Assembly: GCA_019748295.1 (NCBI GenBank)
Contig: JAIEPT010000073.1
Coordinates: 16,348 to 80,347, forward strand
Length of the DNA stretch: 64,000 nt
Reading direction: 5' to 3'
Source of the DNA: Gemmataceae bacterium
GTDB lineage: Bacteria > Planctomycetota > Planctomycetia > Gemmatales > Gemmataceae
Below, in pieces: positions 45,756-53,123 of the stretch. The position numbers were made by a program, and so were the translations under genes. The notes beneath the pieces were generated by a model. It ran no database searches. It saw only the letters and a program-made list of their open reading frames with translations, and was not told where the DNA came from. Every line of letters begins with the position of its first letter. Within the stretch, counting starts at the first letter, position 1.

Positions 45756-46379
45756 CGTGGCACGTTGCCTAGAGTTTCGCTGTGCAAGTGAAAGCATGGC
45801 GAGACTCATAAGAGGCGGCGGGATTTCTCGCAATCCCAATCGAGGCCTGAGAACACCCCTTCTCACCCTCTAGCGGTTGAATGCCTACGCAAGCAACTAC
45901 TTGGGAAAACAAGCGATCGGGCACCGATCCCGAATTCCCCTTTGCGGCTCATTCCGAAAACTTTACACGTTCCTTAAAGTTCGCCGCAAGCGTCTCTTCC
46001 TTTCGGGACGACAGATACTGTCTGCCTCATTCTCATAGTTAGCATTTGCAATGCCGCGGAACGTCTAGTTAAGAATCTATGTCGTTCGCACAACTCCCCG
46101 TTTGCCGAAAAAGCAGCTGCGGAACTTTGGCACATCAATTGCCTTTGAATCGACCATCGAAAAGCGACCACGGGTCATCGCATGTCGCGGTGATCGGACA
46201 CGGCTGATCCGGCCGGTTCGTCGAAGCGACCGCTCGCTGACGGTTCCGAATCGCGTCGAGCTTGTCTCGGCGTTTTCACGGAGGGGAGCTTCCCAGGACG
46301 TGTCCGCCATGGGGTGGGCATCTCGCCCGGCATCTCTGGAAAGTTCGGCTTCCTTCCCATTCAACTAAGGAGTTTTGTC
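45756..46379. other. Intergenic region without a supported gene (624 bp)
   Basis: Lower in GC than its neighbours. It contains the sigma-54-like promoter at 46127-46143 in front of the YqjD-like gene, leaving a leader of about 225 bases. An open frame at 46102-46368 has no recognisable features, a composition unlike real genes, and no ribosome binding site. The long leader could contain regulatory structure; none is obvious by eye. Confidence 0.65.
46127..46143 (+). promoter_or_regulatory. Predicted sigma-54 promoter for the YqjD/YqjE-like group
   Basis: TTGGCACA-TCAA-TTGCC: an exact TTGGCAC and TTGC with 10 bases between GG and GC. Transcription would start near 46154, about 226 bases before the ATG at 46380. 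It is the third such site in the island and the only one on the plus strand. Confidence 0.7.
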
Positions 46380-46781
46380 ATGGCGAATGCCACGAAAGCC
46401 AACGATCGTCAGGGTCAAGAATCTTCCCCGAACAAGGAACACGCCCAGCAAGGCGCGCAAGCCGCCATGGGCGCCGTCTCCGGGGCGGTCGATACCGTCA
46501 AGGAAGCTGCCTCCAGCGCCATGAACTGGGCTTCCGACATGGCCGGAAACGCCAAGAACTACGCTTCGACCGCCGCTGGCGCGGTCGGCGATCTGGGCAG
46601 CAACATCGGATCGCACGCAAGCGAATACGCTCACGACGCCAAAGAATACGCCGGCGTCGCCTACGACAAAGCCGGCGAACTCGGTCGCGATTTCTCCAAC
46701 CTCGTCCGCCGCAACCCGATTCCGACCGTCTTGGCGGCCGTGGGCGTCGGCTTCTTGCTGGGACGCACGCTTCGGAGCTAG
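46380..46781 (+). CDS. YqjD/ElaB-like (DUF883) membrane-anchored stress protein
   Basis: 133 residues from the ATG at 46380, preceded by AAGGAG. The N-terminal 100 residues are alanine-rich amphipathic helix (GAVDTVKEAASSAMNWAS, GNAKNYASTAAGAVGDL). The C-terminus RRNPIPTVLAAVGVGFLLGR is the tail anchor of the YqjD/ElaB family, which binds ribosomes at the membrane in stationary phase in E. coli. The next gene is YqjE-like, the same order as yqjD-yqjE in enterobacteria. Confidence 0.88.
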   Translation: MANATKANDRQGQESSPNKEHAQQGAQAAMGAVSGAVDTVKEAASSAMNWASDMAGNAKNYASTAAGAVGDLGSNIGSHASEYAHDAKEYAGVAYDKAGELGRDFSNLVRRNPIPTVLAAVGVGFLLGRTLRS

Positions 46782-46784
46782 TTC

Positions 46785-47246
46785 ATGAATGCTCCCAATA
46801 TGCATATTGCCGATCGCGGCGCGGCTGACGTGCCGCGATCGGGGGCTGCGGAGCCGGGAGTCGGCGAACTGATCGCCGGCATCCTCAAGGATTCCAGCAA
46901 GCTCATCGAAAACCATTTGGCGTTGTTTCGCACGGAACTCGGAAACGACTTGCGGAAGGTCAAGGAAGGGATTGTTCCGCTGGCCATCTCGGTGGTCATG
47001 GCAGTCATCGCGGCCGGGCTTTTCGTCACGATGCTTGTCGGCTTGCTTTCCTGGGCAATGCCGTCGATTCCTTGGTGGGGATGGTCCGGCATTCTGGCCG
47101 CTCTCTTTGGGATCGCTGCGGGCATCTTGTGTCATTCCGGCATCACGAAGCTCGCCTCCTTCAACCCCATGCCGGCCGAAACGGTGCAAACCGCGAAAGA
47201 GAGTCTGCAATGCATCAGCAACCAGATTTCGACCGACCGGACGTAA
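46785..47246 (+). CDS. YqjE/phage-holin-like (Holin-X) membrane protein
   Basis: 153 residues, starting 3 bases after the YqjD-like stop. Residues 28-60 form an amphipathic helix (LIAGILKDSSKLIENHLALF), followed by two transmembrane helices (IVPLAISVVMAVIAAGLFVT and WSGILAALFGIAAGILCHSG). This is the layout of YqjE/Actinobacterial holin-X-type proteins. It most likely forms part of the membrane stress group with the genes on both sides; no lytic role is implied. Confidence 0.88.
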   Translation: MNAPNMHIADRGAADVPRSGAAEPGVGELIAGILKDSSKLIENHLALFRTELGNDLRKVKEGIVPLAISVVMAVIAAGLFVTMLVGLLSWAMPSIPWWGWSGILAALFGIAAGILCHSGITKLASFNPMPAETVQTAKESLQCISNQISTDRT

Positions 47247-47920
47247 CCGACTCCAATTCCGAATCGGCCGCGGAGAAAGCCCAGATCCACGCCGAGGTCG
47301 ATCAGACCTGCAACGACCTGGCGTCCAAGATCAAGGCTCTCGAGGAGAAAGTCCTCACTCCCGTCCACAAAGTTCAGGATGCCGTGCAATCCACGGTCGA
47401 TGCGGTGCAGGGGACCGTTCACACGGCCAAGGAAAAGGTAGACAACGTGCGCATGCAAGTGAGCGAGCATCCTTGGCTCGCGATCGGCGCAGGCGTGGTG
47501 GCGGGAATGATCGCTGGCTACGTCAGCGCGAATCCCGCTCGCCCTTTGAGCGGATCGCGGACTCGGGCTCCAAGCGGCGGCTACCGCGCTGCTGGCGCTG
47601 CAAACGGTCACTCAGGCAGCGTGGGCAACGGGGCCGCCGCCGAATCCCCTGGCGCGTTTTCCGGCGTCAAGAGCTGGTTTTCCGAGGAGTTCGGCAAGTT
47701 CAAAGGGATTGCGATGGGTGCGGCCATAGCACTCGCCCGCGATTTCATGAAAGACCAGGCTCCCCGGTTCGCTCAAAACATCGACGAGTTCATGAACGAT
47801 ATGACCTCAAAGCTCGGAGCCACCCCGTTCAAGGAACGGCTTTTCGAAAACGGCTCGGGTCTTGATTCTCTGAAGTCGCTCTTCGGCTCCGCAGGCCGAT
47901 CCCGCGCGAGCGGAGTTTGA
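47210..47920 (+). CDS. DUF883/DUF3618-like membrane-associated protein
   Basis: 236 residues from the ATG at 47210, overlapping the YqjE-like gene by 37 bases; the frame extends further upstream, but only this start gives a sensible N-terminus ([12 protein letters not shown]). Predicted helices with [20 protein letters not shown] and [20 protein letters not shown] are followed by [19 protein letters not shown], the DUF883-type membrane anchor. A low-complexity linker and a C-terminal part of about 80 residues ([20 protein letters not shown]) follow. The order is YqjD-YqjE-this protein, resembling a yqjDEK-like locus. Confidence 0.82.
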   Translation: MHQQPDFDRPDVTDSNSESAAEKAQIHAEVDQTCNDLASKIKALEEKVLTPVHKVQDAVQSTVDAVQGTVHTAKEKVDNVRMQVSEHPWLAIGAGVVAGMIAGYVSANPARPLSGSRTRAPSGGYRAAGAANGHSGSVGNGAAAESPGAFSGVKSWFSEEFGKFKGIAMGAAIALARDFMKDQAPRFAQNIDEFMNDMTSKLGATPFKERLFENGSGLDSLKSLFGSAGRSRASGV

Positions 47921-47966
47921 TCTGCGGAATTTACTATGTCATTTACCCCTATGCAGGGAGTTAGCC

Positions 47967-48134
47967 ATGTTGCGTTGGGCTGTCGTTTTCCTCGTGGTCG
48001 CTTTGATCGCGGCTCTGTTCGGCTTCACCGGCATCGCCGGCATGTCGCAGAACATCGCCTGGATCCTGTTCGTCGTGTTTCTGATCCTGTTCGTGGTTTC
48101 ACTTATCGCGGGCCGCTCGTCGCCGCCGGCGTAA
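47967..48134 (+). CDS. DUF1328 small membrane protein
   Basis: 55 residues, read directly from the sequence (ATG at 47967, TAA at 48132-48134), with AGGGAG upstream. Two helices: [20 protein letters not shown] and [20 protein letters not shown], separated by TGIAGMSQN. This is the compact DUF1328 (YtjA-like) pattern. Often induced by stress. A terminator follows, closing the YqjD-YqjE-DUF883-DUF1328 unit. Confidence 0.92.
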   Translation: MLRWAVVFLVVALIAALFGFTGIAGMSQNIAWILFVVFLILFVVSLIAGRSSPPA

Positions 48135-48138
48135 CGAG

Positions 48139-48179
48139 AGCGGCGTTCGCTCGCATCTGCGGGCGAACGCCGCTTTTTT
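48139..48179 (+). terminator. Rho-independent terminator after the DUF1328 gene
   Basis: Stem agcggcgttcgc / gcgaacgccgct (12 bp, perfect) with a 12-base loop, then six Ts. Ends the stress-protein transcript. Confidence 0.92.
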
Positions 48180-48246
48180 CGTTTACGCAGGTTTATTCGA
48201 ACAAACAAGGTTTTCACTCAAACTGATCAAAACAAAGGAGTTTTCG

Positions 48247-48774
48247 ATGCAACGATTGTGTGTAGCGTGTTTCGCAGCTTTTGCCCTTGCGAGTGCCGCG
48301 GGATGCCCGAAAAGCCCTGAGGGGGGCAAGACGGATAAAACCGTCAACAAGACTGACAAAGCGGTGACCGACGCGCATAAGAACACGGGCGGAAACACGT
48401 CGGCCGTGACCGACAAGGCCACCACCGACAAAGCGAAGACCAACGCCGAAAACCGGGACGCTACCTTCACCCTAAGCAAAATACTGACTGACGTAAATGT
48501 CAGCCAGGGCGGCGCTAACGAAACGAATATCGACATCAACCGTAACGACAACTTCAAGCAGAGCATCAAGCTCGCCGCGCAGAAAGTCCCGGAAAAGGTC
48601 AAGGTCGAGTTCACCCCGGCCACTGTGAAGGCTGGCGACAAGGCCGTCTCCGTGATGAAGGTTCAGGCGGAAAAAGACGCTCCGATCGGCACACACCGCA
48701 TCCGCGTGGAAGCGACACCGGACATGGGAAATCCGACCGGAATCGACGTGGATATCAACGTCAAGAAGCCGTAA
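48247..48774 (+). CDS. Lipoprotein of unknown function
   Basis: 175 residues; AAAGGAG precedes the ATG. Signal peptide with lipobox SAAGC (Cys19). Residues 20-75 are Lys/Thr/Asp rich and low complexity (DKTVNKTDKAVTDAHKN). The C-terminal part, about 75-175, looks like a beta-rich domain (EKVKVEFTPATVKAGDKAVS and GTHRIRVEATPD) reminiscent of NEW3-type or Ig-like domains; this is uncertain. It follows the terminator of the stress group and may have its own promoter. Confidence 0.8.
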   Translation: MQRLCVACFAAFALASAAGCPKSPEGGKTDKTVNKTDKAVTDAHKNTGGNTSAVTDKATTDKAKTNAENRDATFTLSKILTDVNVSQGGANETNIDINRNDNFKQSIKLAAQKVPEKVKVEFTPATVKAGDKAVSVMKVQAEKDAPIGTHRIRVEATPDMGNPTGIDVDINVKKP

Positions 48775-48792
48775 TTGTCGGTGTCTGACTCA

Positions 48793-48896
48793 AAGCCCAG
48801 GGGCGAGCGCAGCGAGCTCCTGGGATTCAGACCGAAAACGTATCTCGCTTCCGACACGCTGGATCCCAGGAGTTCGCTGCGCTCGCCCCTGGGCTT
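48793..48896. repeat. Dispersed palindrome family A, copy 2 (104 bp)
   Basis: Outer arms of 32 bp (starting aagcccaggggcgagcgcag) match in 31 of 32 positions after inversion, around a centre of about 40 bp. Copy 1 is at 2287-2388. It sits between the lipoprotein stop and its terminator, so it would be transcribed as a long hairpin. Confidence 0.88.
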
Positions 48897-48898
48897 GG

Positions 48899-48940
48899 AA
48901 GGAGAACGCCCCGACCACTGGTCGGGGCGTTCTCCTTTTC
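48899..48940 (+). terminator. Rho-independent terminator of the lipoprotein gene
   Basis: Stem aaggagaacgccccgacc / ggtcggggcgttctcctt (18 bp, perfect) with a loop of three bases, followed by Ts. It lies directly behind palindrome A. Confidence 0.9.
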
Positions 48941-49014
48941 CCTCCCTTGCGACCGCCCCTCCTTCCGCATACGCTGGCGTTCGTCCGCTTACGACCCCAC
49001 GAAGGAGAAGGCAC

Positions 49015-49734
49015 ATGGTTCGCAGGTTGCTCGCACTTATGACGCTTATCGCCGCTGCCGTTACGTCGTCCGCCCACGAAAAGACCGGCTTCATCGAGAA
49101 GACGCTCGCCGGGTCGGACGATCAGCGAAAGTATGTCGTGTTTGTTCCCCATGACTACAAGGGAGACAAGGCGTATCCCACGATCCTCTTCCTGCACGGC
49201 GCCGGCGAAACGGGGAAGGACAACAAGGCGCAGGTCCGCGTCGGACTCGCCGCCGCGGTGCGCAAAAACGAGAAGACGTTCCCCTTCATCGTCGTCTTCC
49301 CGCAGTCGCATAACCGAACTTGGAAAGCCGGCAGCGACGACGGCAAGGCGGCCGTGGCTGCCCTCGAAGAAGTGCAGAAGGACTACAAGGTCGATTCTGC
49401 CCGCATTTACCTGACCGGCCTTTCGATGGGCGGCTTCGGCGCCTGGAGCCATGCGGCCGCCTTTCCCGAAAAGTGGGCAGCGATCGCCCCCATCTGCGGC
49501 GGCGGCGACGTCAAGACGGCCGAGAAGATTAAAGACATTCCTTGCTGGTGCTTCCATGGCGACAAGGACGCCGCGGTAAAAGTCGAGCTTTCCCGCATGA
49601 TGATCGAAGCGATCAAGAAAGCGGGCGGCGATCCCAAGTACACGGAATACCCCGGCGTCAATCACAACTCGTGGGACCGGGCGTATGCCACACGCGAGCT
49701 ATACGACTGGATGCTGCAGCAGAAACGAAAGTAA
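49015..49734 (+). CDS. Secreted alpha/beta-hydrolase (esterase/PHB depolymerase-like)
   Basis: 239 residues from the ATG at 49015, with GAAGGAG upstream. Signal peptide MVRRLLALMTLIAAAVTSSA. Conserved parts of the dienelactone-hydrolase/phospholipase-type fold: LFLHGAGETG (oxyanion region), nucleophile elbow GLSMGGFG with Ser, acid Asp in HGDKDAAV, catalytic His in GVNHNSWD. Such proteins hydrolyse esters in the periplasm; substrate unknown. It appears monocistronic. Confidence 0.92.
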   Translation: MVRRLLALMTLIAAAVTSSAHEKTGFIEKTLAGSDDQRKYVVFVPHDYKGDKAYPTILFLHGAGETGKDNKAQVRVGLAAAVRKNEKTFPFIVVFPQSHNRTWKAGSDDGKAAVAALEEVQKDYKVDSARIYLTGLSMGGFGAWSHAAAFPEKWAAIAPICGGGDVKTAEKIKDIPCWCFHGDKDAAVKVELSRMMIEAIKKAGGDPKYTEYPGVNHNSWDRAYATRELYDWMLQQKRK

Positions 49735-49754
49735 CTTACAAACAAATAAGCTAG

Positions 49755-49779
49755 CCGCGAAGAGTCATGCTCTTCGCGG
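49755..49779 (+). terminator. Hairpin after the esterase gene, likely terminator
   Basis: Stem ccgcgaagag / ctcttcgcgg (10 bp, perfect), loop TCATG, followed only by TTCG. It lies 20 bases after the stop. The weak T-run makes it a less certain terminator. Confidence 0.6.
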
Positions 49780-49879
49780 TTCGAATGGCGTAAAGTGAAA
49801 GTGCCGATTCCCTGCCCGGACGAGTGGGATCGCTTTCCTTAACGCAATCACTTCACCGTCATTCGCAAGGGTCCGCAGC

Positions 49880-50185
49880 ATGGCGAAAAAGGTACGCGAC
49901 GCGACGCTTTCCGAATACGTGGCCGAGATCCTGAAGAGGTCCGTTTACGAAAAAGGCGAGATGCTTGAAGTTGTCGTGGCCGAGGCGCCGGATCTTCCAG
50001 GTTGCCTCACCCAGGCGCCGACATTCGAAGAAGCCCGCGAAAATCTGGTGGACGCCATTGAGGTCTGGCTGATGTCAGGCCTTCGAAGCGGCGAGGATCC
50101 GCCGATCGTCAACGGCTGTCGGCTCGCAATCACTACTGCGCCGCAAGGGCCAAGTGCCAAGCCTCGATCCCGTCTCAAGGCGTAA
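49880..50185 (+). CDS. hicB: HicB-family antitoxin
   Basis: 101 residues. The HicB core fold is seen in VVVAEAPDLPGCLTQAPTFE and EEARENLVDAIEVWLMSGL. This partial RNase H-like fold neutralises HicA. It precedes hicA and overlaps it by 32 bases, so the order is antitoxin-toxin. No DNA-binding domain is evident at the C-terminus; the short basic tail AKPRSRLKA may serve. Confidence 0.9.
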   Translation: MAKKVRDATLSEYVAEILKRSVYEKGEMLEVVVAEAPDLPGCLTQAPTFEEARENLVDAIEVWLMSGLRSGEDPPIVNGCRLAITTAPQGPSAKPRSRLKA

Positions 50186-50372
50186 ACTGATTCGCAAGCT
50201 GAAAGCGCTCGGCTTTCAAGGGCCGTACGCCGGCGGAAACCATCAATGGATGCAACGGGACCGAGTACGCCTAACGATCCCAAATCCGCATGGAAACGCG
50301 TTAGACCCAGGTTTGATTCGACGGATCCTGCGTCAGGGCGGCATTTCGATCCAAGAATGGGTCGACGCGTAA
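50154..50372 (+). CDS. hicA: HicA-family mRNA interferase toxin
   Basis: 72 residues from a GTG inside the hicB gene. The double-stranded RNA-binding-like fold is seen as SRRKLIRKLKALGFQGPYAG, and the catalytic His in GGNHQWMQ, followed by PNPHGNALDPGLIRRILRQG. HicA cleaves mRNA. It starts translation from an overlapping frame, which couples production to HicB. Confidence 0.92.
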   Translation: MPSLDPVSRRKLIRKLKALGFQGPYAGGNHQWMQRDRVRLTIPNPHGNALDPGLIRRILRQGGISIQEWVDA

Positions 50373-50378
50373 CGGCGA

Positions 50379-50951
50379 CTATCGCCAGTGATGCCCGCCT
50401 CCGCCGGAGATGCCGAAGCCCACGCCCACCGCGACAGGCGGATGCGACGGCTCGACAATGACGACGGCGCCTGGAGGCGGCGGAGCATAACCGTAAGGAG
50501 GCGGCGCACGACGCACCTGCATGGCGCCGACCACGCGGTCGCTTACGCCTTGTTGCTTGAGAAACGTGATGTCTTGGGCAGTGAGCTGAAAGCGCGAATA
50601 CGAGGTTTCGATCTGCCGGATGATGATCTCGTCGCTCACATGCTGCTGGGCGAGTTGCACCACGTCTTCGATCCGCATCTGATTTCGGGCTCGCCAATCC
50701 GCGGCCGCCACGGCCCGACGCTGATCGCGGCGATCTTCCGCATTCCCGGCAAGAGCGCCGACCCCCGCACCCGTGGCTCCGCCGATAGCAGCCCCTGCCA
50801 AGGGAGCTCCCATGGCGCCGCCAATGACAGTACCCGCAGCCGCACCAAAGAGGCCGCCCACGGTGGCGCCTTGCTCGGTGCGGTTCATGCACGAACAGCC
50901 CGTCGAGACAAGGGCGAATACGCTGAAGATCAACCAACTGCCGCGTCTCAT
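50379..50951 (-). CDS. Glycine-zipper outer-membrane lipoprotein
   Basis: 190 residues. Lipoprotein signal with STGC (Cys19). The glycine-zipper segment GATVGGLFGAAAGTVIGGAM continues to GATGAGVGALAG, as in Rcs-type and OmpA-associated glycine-zipper proteins. A helical middle (MRIEDVVQLAQQHVSDEIII, then LKQQGVSDRVVGAM) resembles planctomycete proteins with a LAQ-x-x-V-SD-motif. The C-terminus is Pro/Gly rich and ends with HHWR. It is tail to tail with hicA. Confidence 0.88.
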   Translation of the reverse strand: MRRGSWLIFSVFALVSTGCSCMNRTEQGATVGGLFGAAAGTVIGGAMGAPLAGAAIGGATGAGVGALAGNAEDRRDQRRAVAAADWRARNQMRIEDVVQLAQQHVSDEIIIRQIETSYSRFQLTAQDITFLKQQGVSDRVVGAMQVRRAPPPYGYAPPPPGAVVIVEPSHPPVAVGVGFGISGGGGHHWR

Positions 50952-51357
50952 GGGGGATCCTTCAGAGGAGATCCGAACGGCATGTCCGAAGCTCGAAGGC
51001 GAAACGTTCGCACGAAAAACCGTGCGCGGTCCTACCGCTTGGCCTTGTCGAGATACCCCATTGCCGACGCTGAATCAAGGCAGACCCATCCGCTTGAAAA
51101 GCAATTCCGTGTTCGAATTTGCCGAAGGAAGGGGTAAGGCAAAAACGCACATTCGCAGCGGCCGTAAAGAACACCTCAATTGCCTGCCTTCGCTCTCGGC
51201 CACCTTCGCTTCGACCGACTACTCTTGCCCCGTTTTCCGCGCCGTGCCCATAATGGCAGGCGAATCCGCGGCTTCGACGACGGCGATCCGCCGTCGCATG
51301 CATCATGATGATGCATCTCCTCCGCAAGCCGCATCTTCTTCTCGCGGAGTTCCAATC

Positions 51358-52335
51358 ATGCGACGCATCTGTCTCGTTTGCGTCCTCCCGCTGATTCCGC
51401 ATGCCGCCTGGGCCCAACCTTCCGCCCCCGCGAAAACGCCCGCCGAATTCCGCTTCGCCGACGGCTCCGTCGTCCGCATGTTGCTGGTCGCCGATTCGAT
51501 CGAAGTCCGCACCAAATACGGCTTGCTGACCGTGCCCGTGCAAGACATTCGCCGCATCGAGTTCGGCATGCACATGCCCGAAACCGTTCGCCAGCGCATC
51601 GATCAATCGATCCGCCTGCTTGGCAGCGAAGCGTACAAGCAACGCGAAGATGCCGGGAAGGATCTCGTCCAGGCGGGACACTGGGCGGTGGCGCCGCTGC
51701 AAAAAGCTGCACAAAGTTCGGACAAGGAACTTTCATTGCGGGCAGGCGCCATCCTCAAAAAACTGAACGAAACCGTGGCCCCCGAAACGCTGAAGGTGAA
51801 GGAAGACGATACCGTCCACACGCTCGACTTCCCGATCATCGGCATCGTGACCAACCCCACGCTTAAGGCTTCTTCCTCGCTCTTCGGCGAACAGCAGTTC
51901 AAGCTCGGCGACATCCGCTCCCTGCATGTGCATGGCGGCCGCGGCGATGCGGAATTTTCTCTGGACGCCTCGCGCATCGGCTCGACGAACGAGCCCTGGC
52001 ACGACACCGGCCTCACCGTGGACCGCCATCTTCGGCTCGTCATCACCGCCGACGGCGACTGCGACCTGTGGCCGCAAACCCCCGGCCAATACGTCGCCCG
52101 CCCACGGGGCTACAACACGCCGGGCAAAGGCGGCGCCTACCTCGCAGGAGCCCTCATCGGCAAGATCGGCGAAAACGGAAAGACCTTCATGGTCGGCGAC
52201 CGCCACGAAGGGACGCCGGGCGAAGAAGGAAAACTTTACCTCTCGATCGTGGCCAGCCCTTGGAACAATCCCTCGAGCGGGACTTACCGAGTAAGGATTC
52301 GGACCGAAGCCGCGGCTATCGCTGGGAACAAGTAG
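51358..52335 (+). CDS. Secreted protein with helical repeats and LecA/PA-IL-like C-terminal domain
   Basis: 325 residues from the ATG at 51358, which has GGAG upstream; the frame extends leftward to 50773 but this would run antisense through the lipoprotein gene. Signal peptide MRRICLVCVLPLIPHAAWA. Residues 30-190 have a HEAT-like feature (AGHWAVAPLQKAAQSSDKEL). The C-terminal 120 residues resemble the PA-IL/LecA galactose-binding fold: LVITADGDCDLWPQTPG, GGAYLAGALIGKIGENGKTF and GEEGKLYLSIVASPWNN. It could bind carbohydrate at the cell surface; inference. It is convergent with the FHA gene. Confidence 0.8.
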   Translation: MRRICLVCVLPLIPHAAWAQPSAPAKTPAEFRFADGSVVRMLLVADSIEVRTKYGLLTVPVQDIRRIEFGMHMPETVRQRIDQSIRLLGSEAYKQREDAGKDLVQAGHWAVAPLQKAAQSSDKELSLRAGAILKKLNETVAPETLKVKEDDTVHTLDFPIIGIVTNPTLKASSSLFGEQQFKLGDIRSLHVHGGRGDAEFSLDASRIGSTNEPWHDTGLTVDRHLRLVITADGDCDLWPQTPGQYVARPRGYNTPGKGGAYLAGALIGKIGENGKTFMVGDRHEGTPGEEGKLYLSIVASPWNNPSSGTYRVRIRTEAAAIAGNK

Positions 52336-52340
52336 GCGCT

Positions 52341-53081
52341 TTACTCGAAAGGGTTGTTCGGTTCCGCAATGAGACGGTGGTAGCGGGCGAGCAGCATCTG
52401 CACGGCCTGGATGCGTTGCCAATCGTGGTAGCCGAGCGTTACCTGACTGCCGTCGTCTTTCGCCTGAATGTTCTCGGTCGCTTCGGTCAGACCCAGGTGC
52501 AGAAAATCCAGGATCTCCGCGAGGCGGGCCGCTTGCGACGCGGTCAGCTTCATGGGCAACGGCGGCAGCATGCGGTTGCCGATGAAGAGCGCATCGCGCG
52601 TTGATTTGATCGGTTCTTCCAGACGCAGCTCGAAATCCAAATTGACTTCGACGCCTTCCGGCGAGACCGCCTTCGTCGTCGCCTGAATCGTCCCCTGCGG
52701 GTCGGCCCCCGTGACCTGGGAAAGGCTCGTCAGCGGCGGCAGTTCGCCCTTGTCGATCGCCGCCATGCGTGCGGCGATCTCCTCGTTGGACCCGTACAGC
52801 AAGATCGATCGGCCGATGGAAACGCGGTCGCCGAAGCGGAGCCGGCGGATTTGCACCACGGTGCCGTTGACGCGGGTGCCGTTGGTGCTTTCGAGGTCGG
52901 TGAGAATGTGGTCTTCGTCGTCGGTCTGAATCTTGGCGTGAAAGCGGCTGACGCGTTCGTCGTTGAGGCGGAGGACATTGCCTTCCTCCCGGCCCATCGT
53001 GACGGGTAAAGGCAGGTCGCGAAAAATCCTTCCCTTATCGATGCCTTCCAGGACTTGGAAAGTGACGGTGCCGCGGCCCAT
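52341..53081 (-). CDS. FHA-domain protein
   Basis: 246 residues. The FHA domain at about 5-100 has the phosphothreonine-binding residues in VTMGREEGNVLRL, DERVSRFHAKI and ESTNGTRVNG. The C-terminal 140 residues (EVNLDFELRLEEPIKSTRDA) have no recognised fold. It is the last gene of a minus-strand group with miaA, with a 42-nt gap. It may link Ser/Thr kinase signalling to another process; no kinase is encoded here. Confidence 0.9.
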   Translation of the reverse strand: MGRGTVTFQVLEGIDKGRIFRDLPLPVTMGREEGNVLRLNDERVSRFHAKIQTDDEDHILTDLESTNGTRVNGTVVQIRRLRFGDRVSIGRSILLYGSNEEIAARMAAIDKGELPPLTSLSQVTGADPQGTIQATTKAVSPEGVEVNLDFELRLEEPIKSTRDALFIGNRMLPPLPMKLTASQAARLAEILDFLHLGLTEATENIQAKDDGSQVTLGYHDWQRIQAVQMLLARYHRLIAEPNNPFE

Positions 53082-53123
53082 ATATGCTCAGCCTCGCTGG
53101 AAAGCCCCGTCGATCGAGTGCGA

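Noticed and set aside
46102..46368. 88-codon open frame before the YqjD-like gene
   Set aside because: No ribosome binding site, no recognisable features, and it starts upstream of the predicted sigma-54 start site.
50773..51357. Extended N-terminus of the LecA-like protein
   Set aside because: It would run antisense through the glycine-zipper lipoprotein, while the ATG at 51358 has a ribosome binding site and starts a clear signal peptide.
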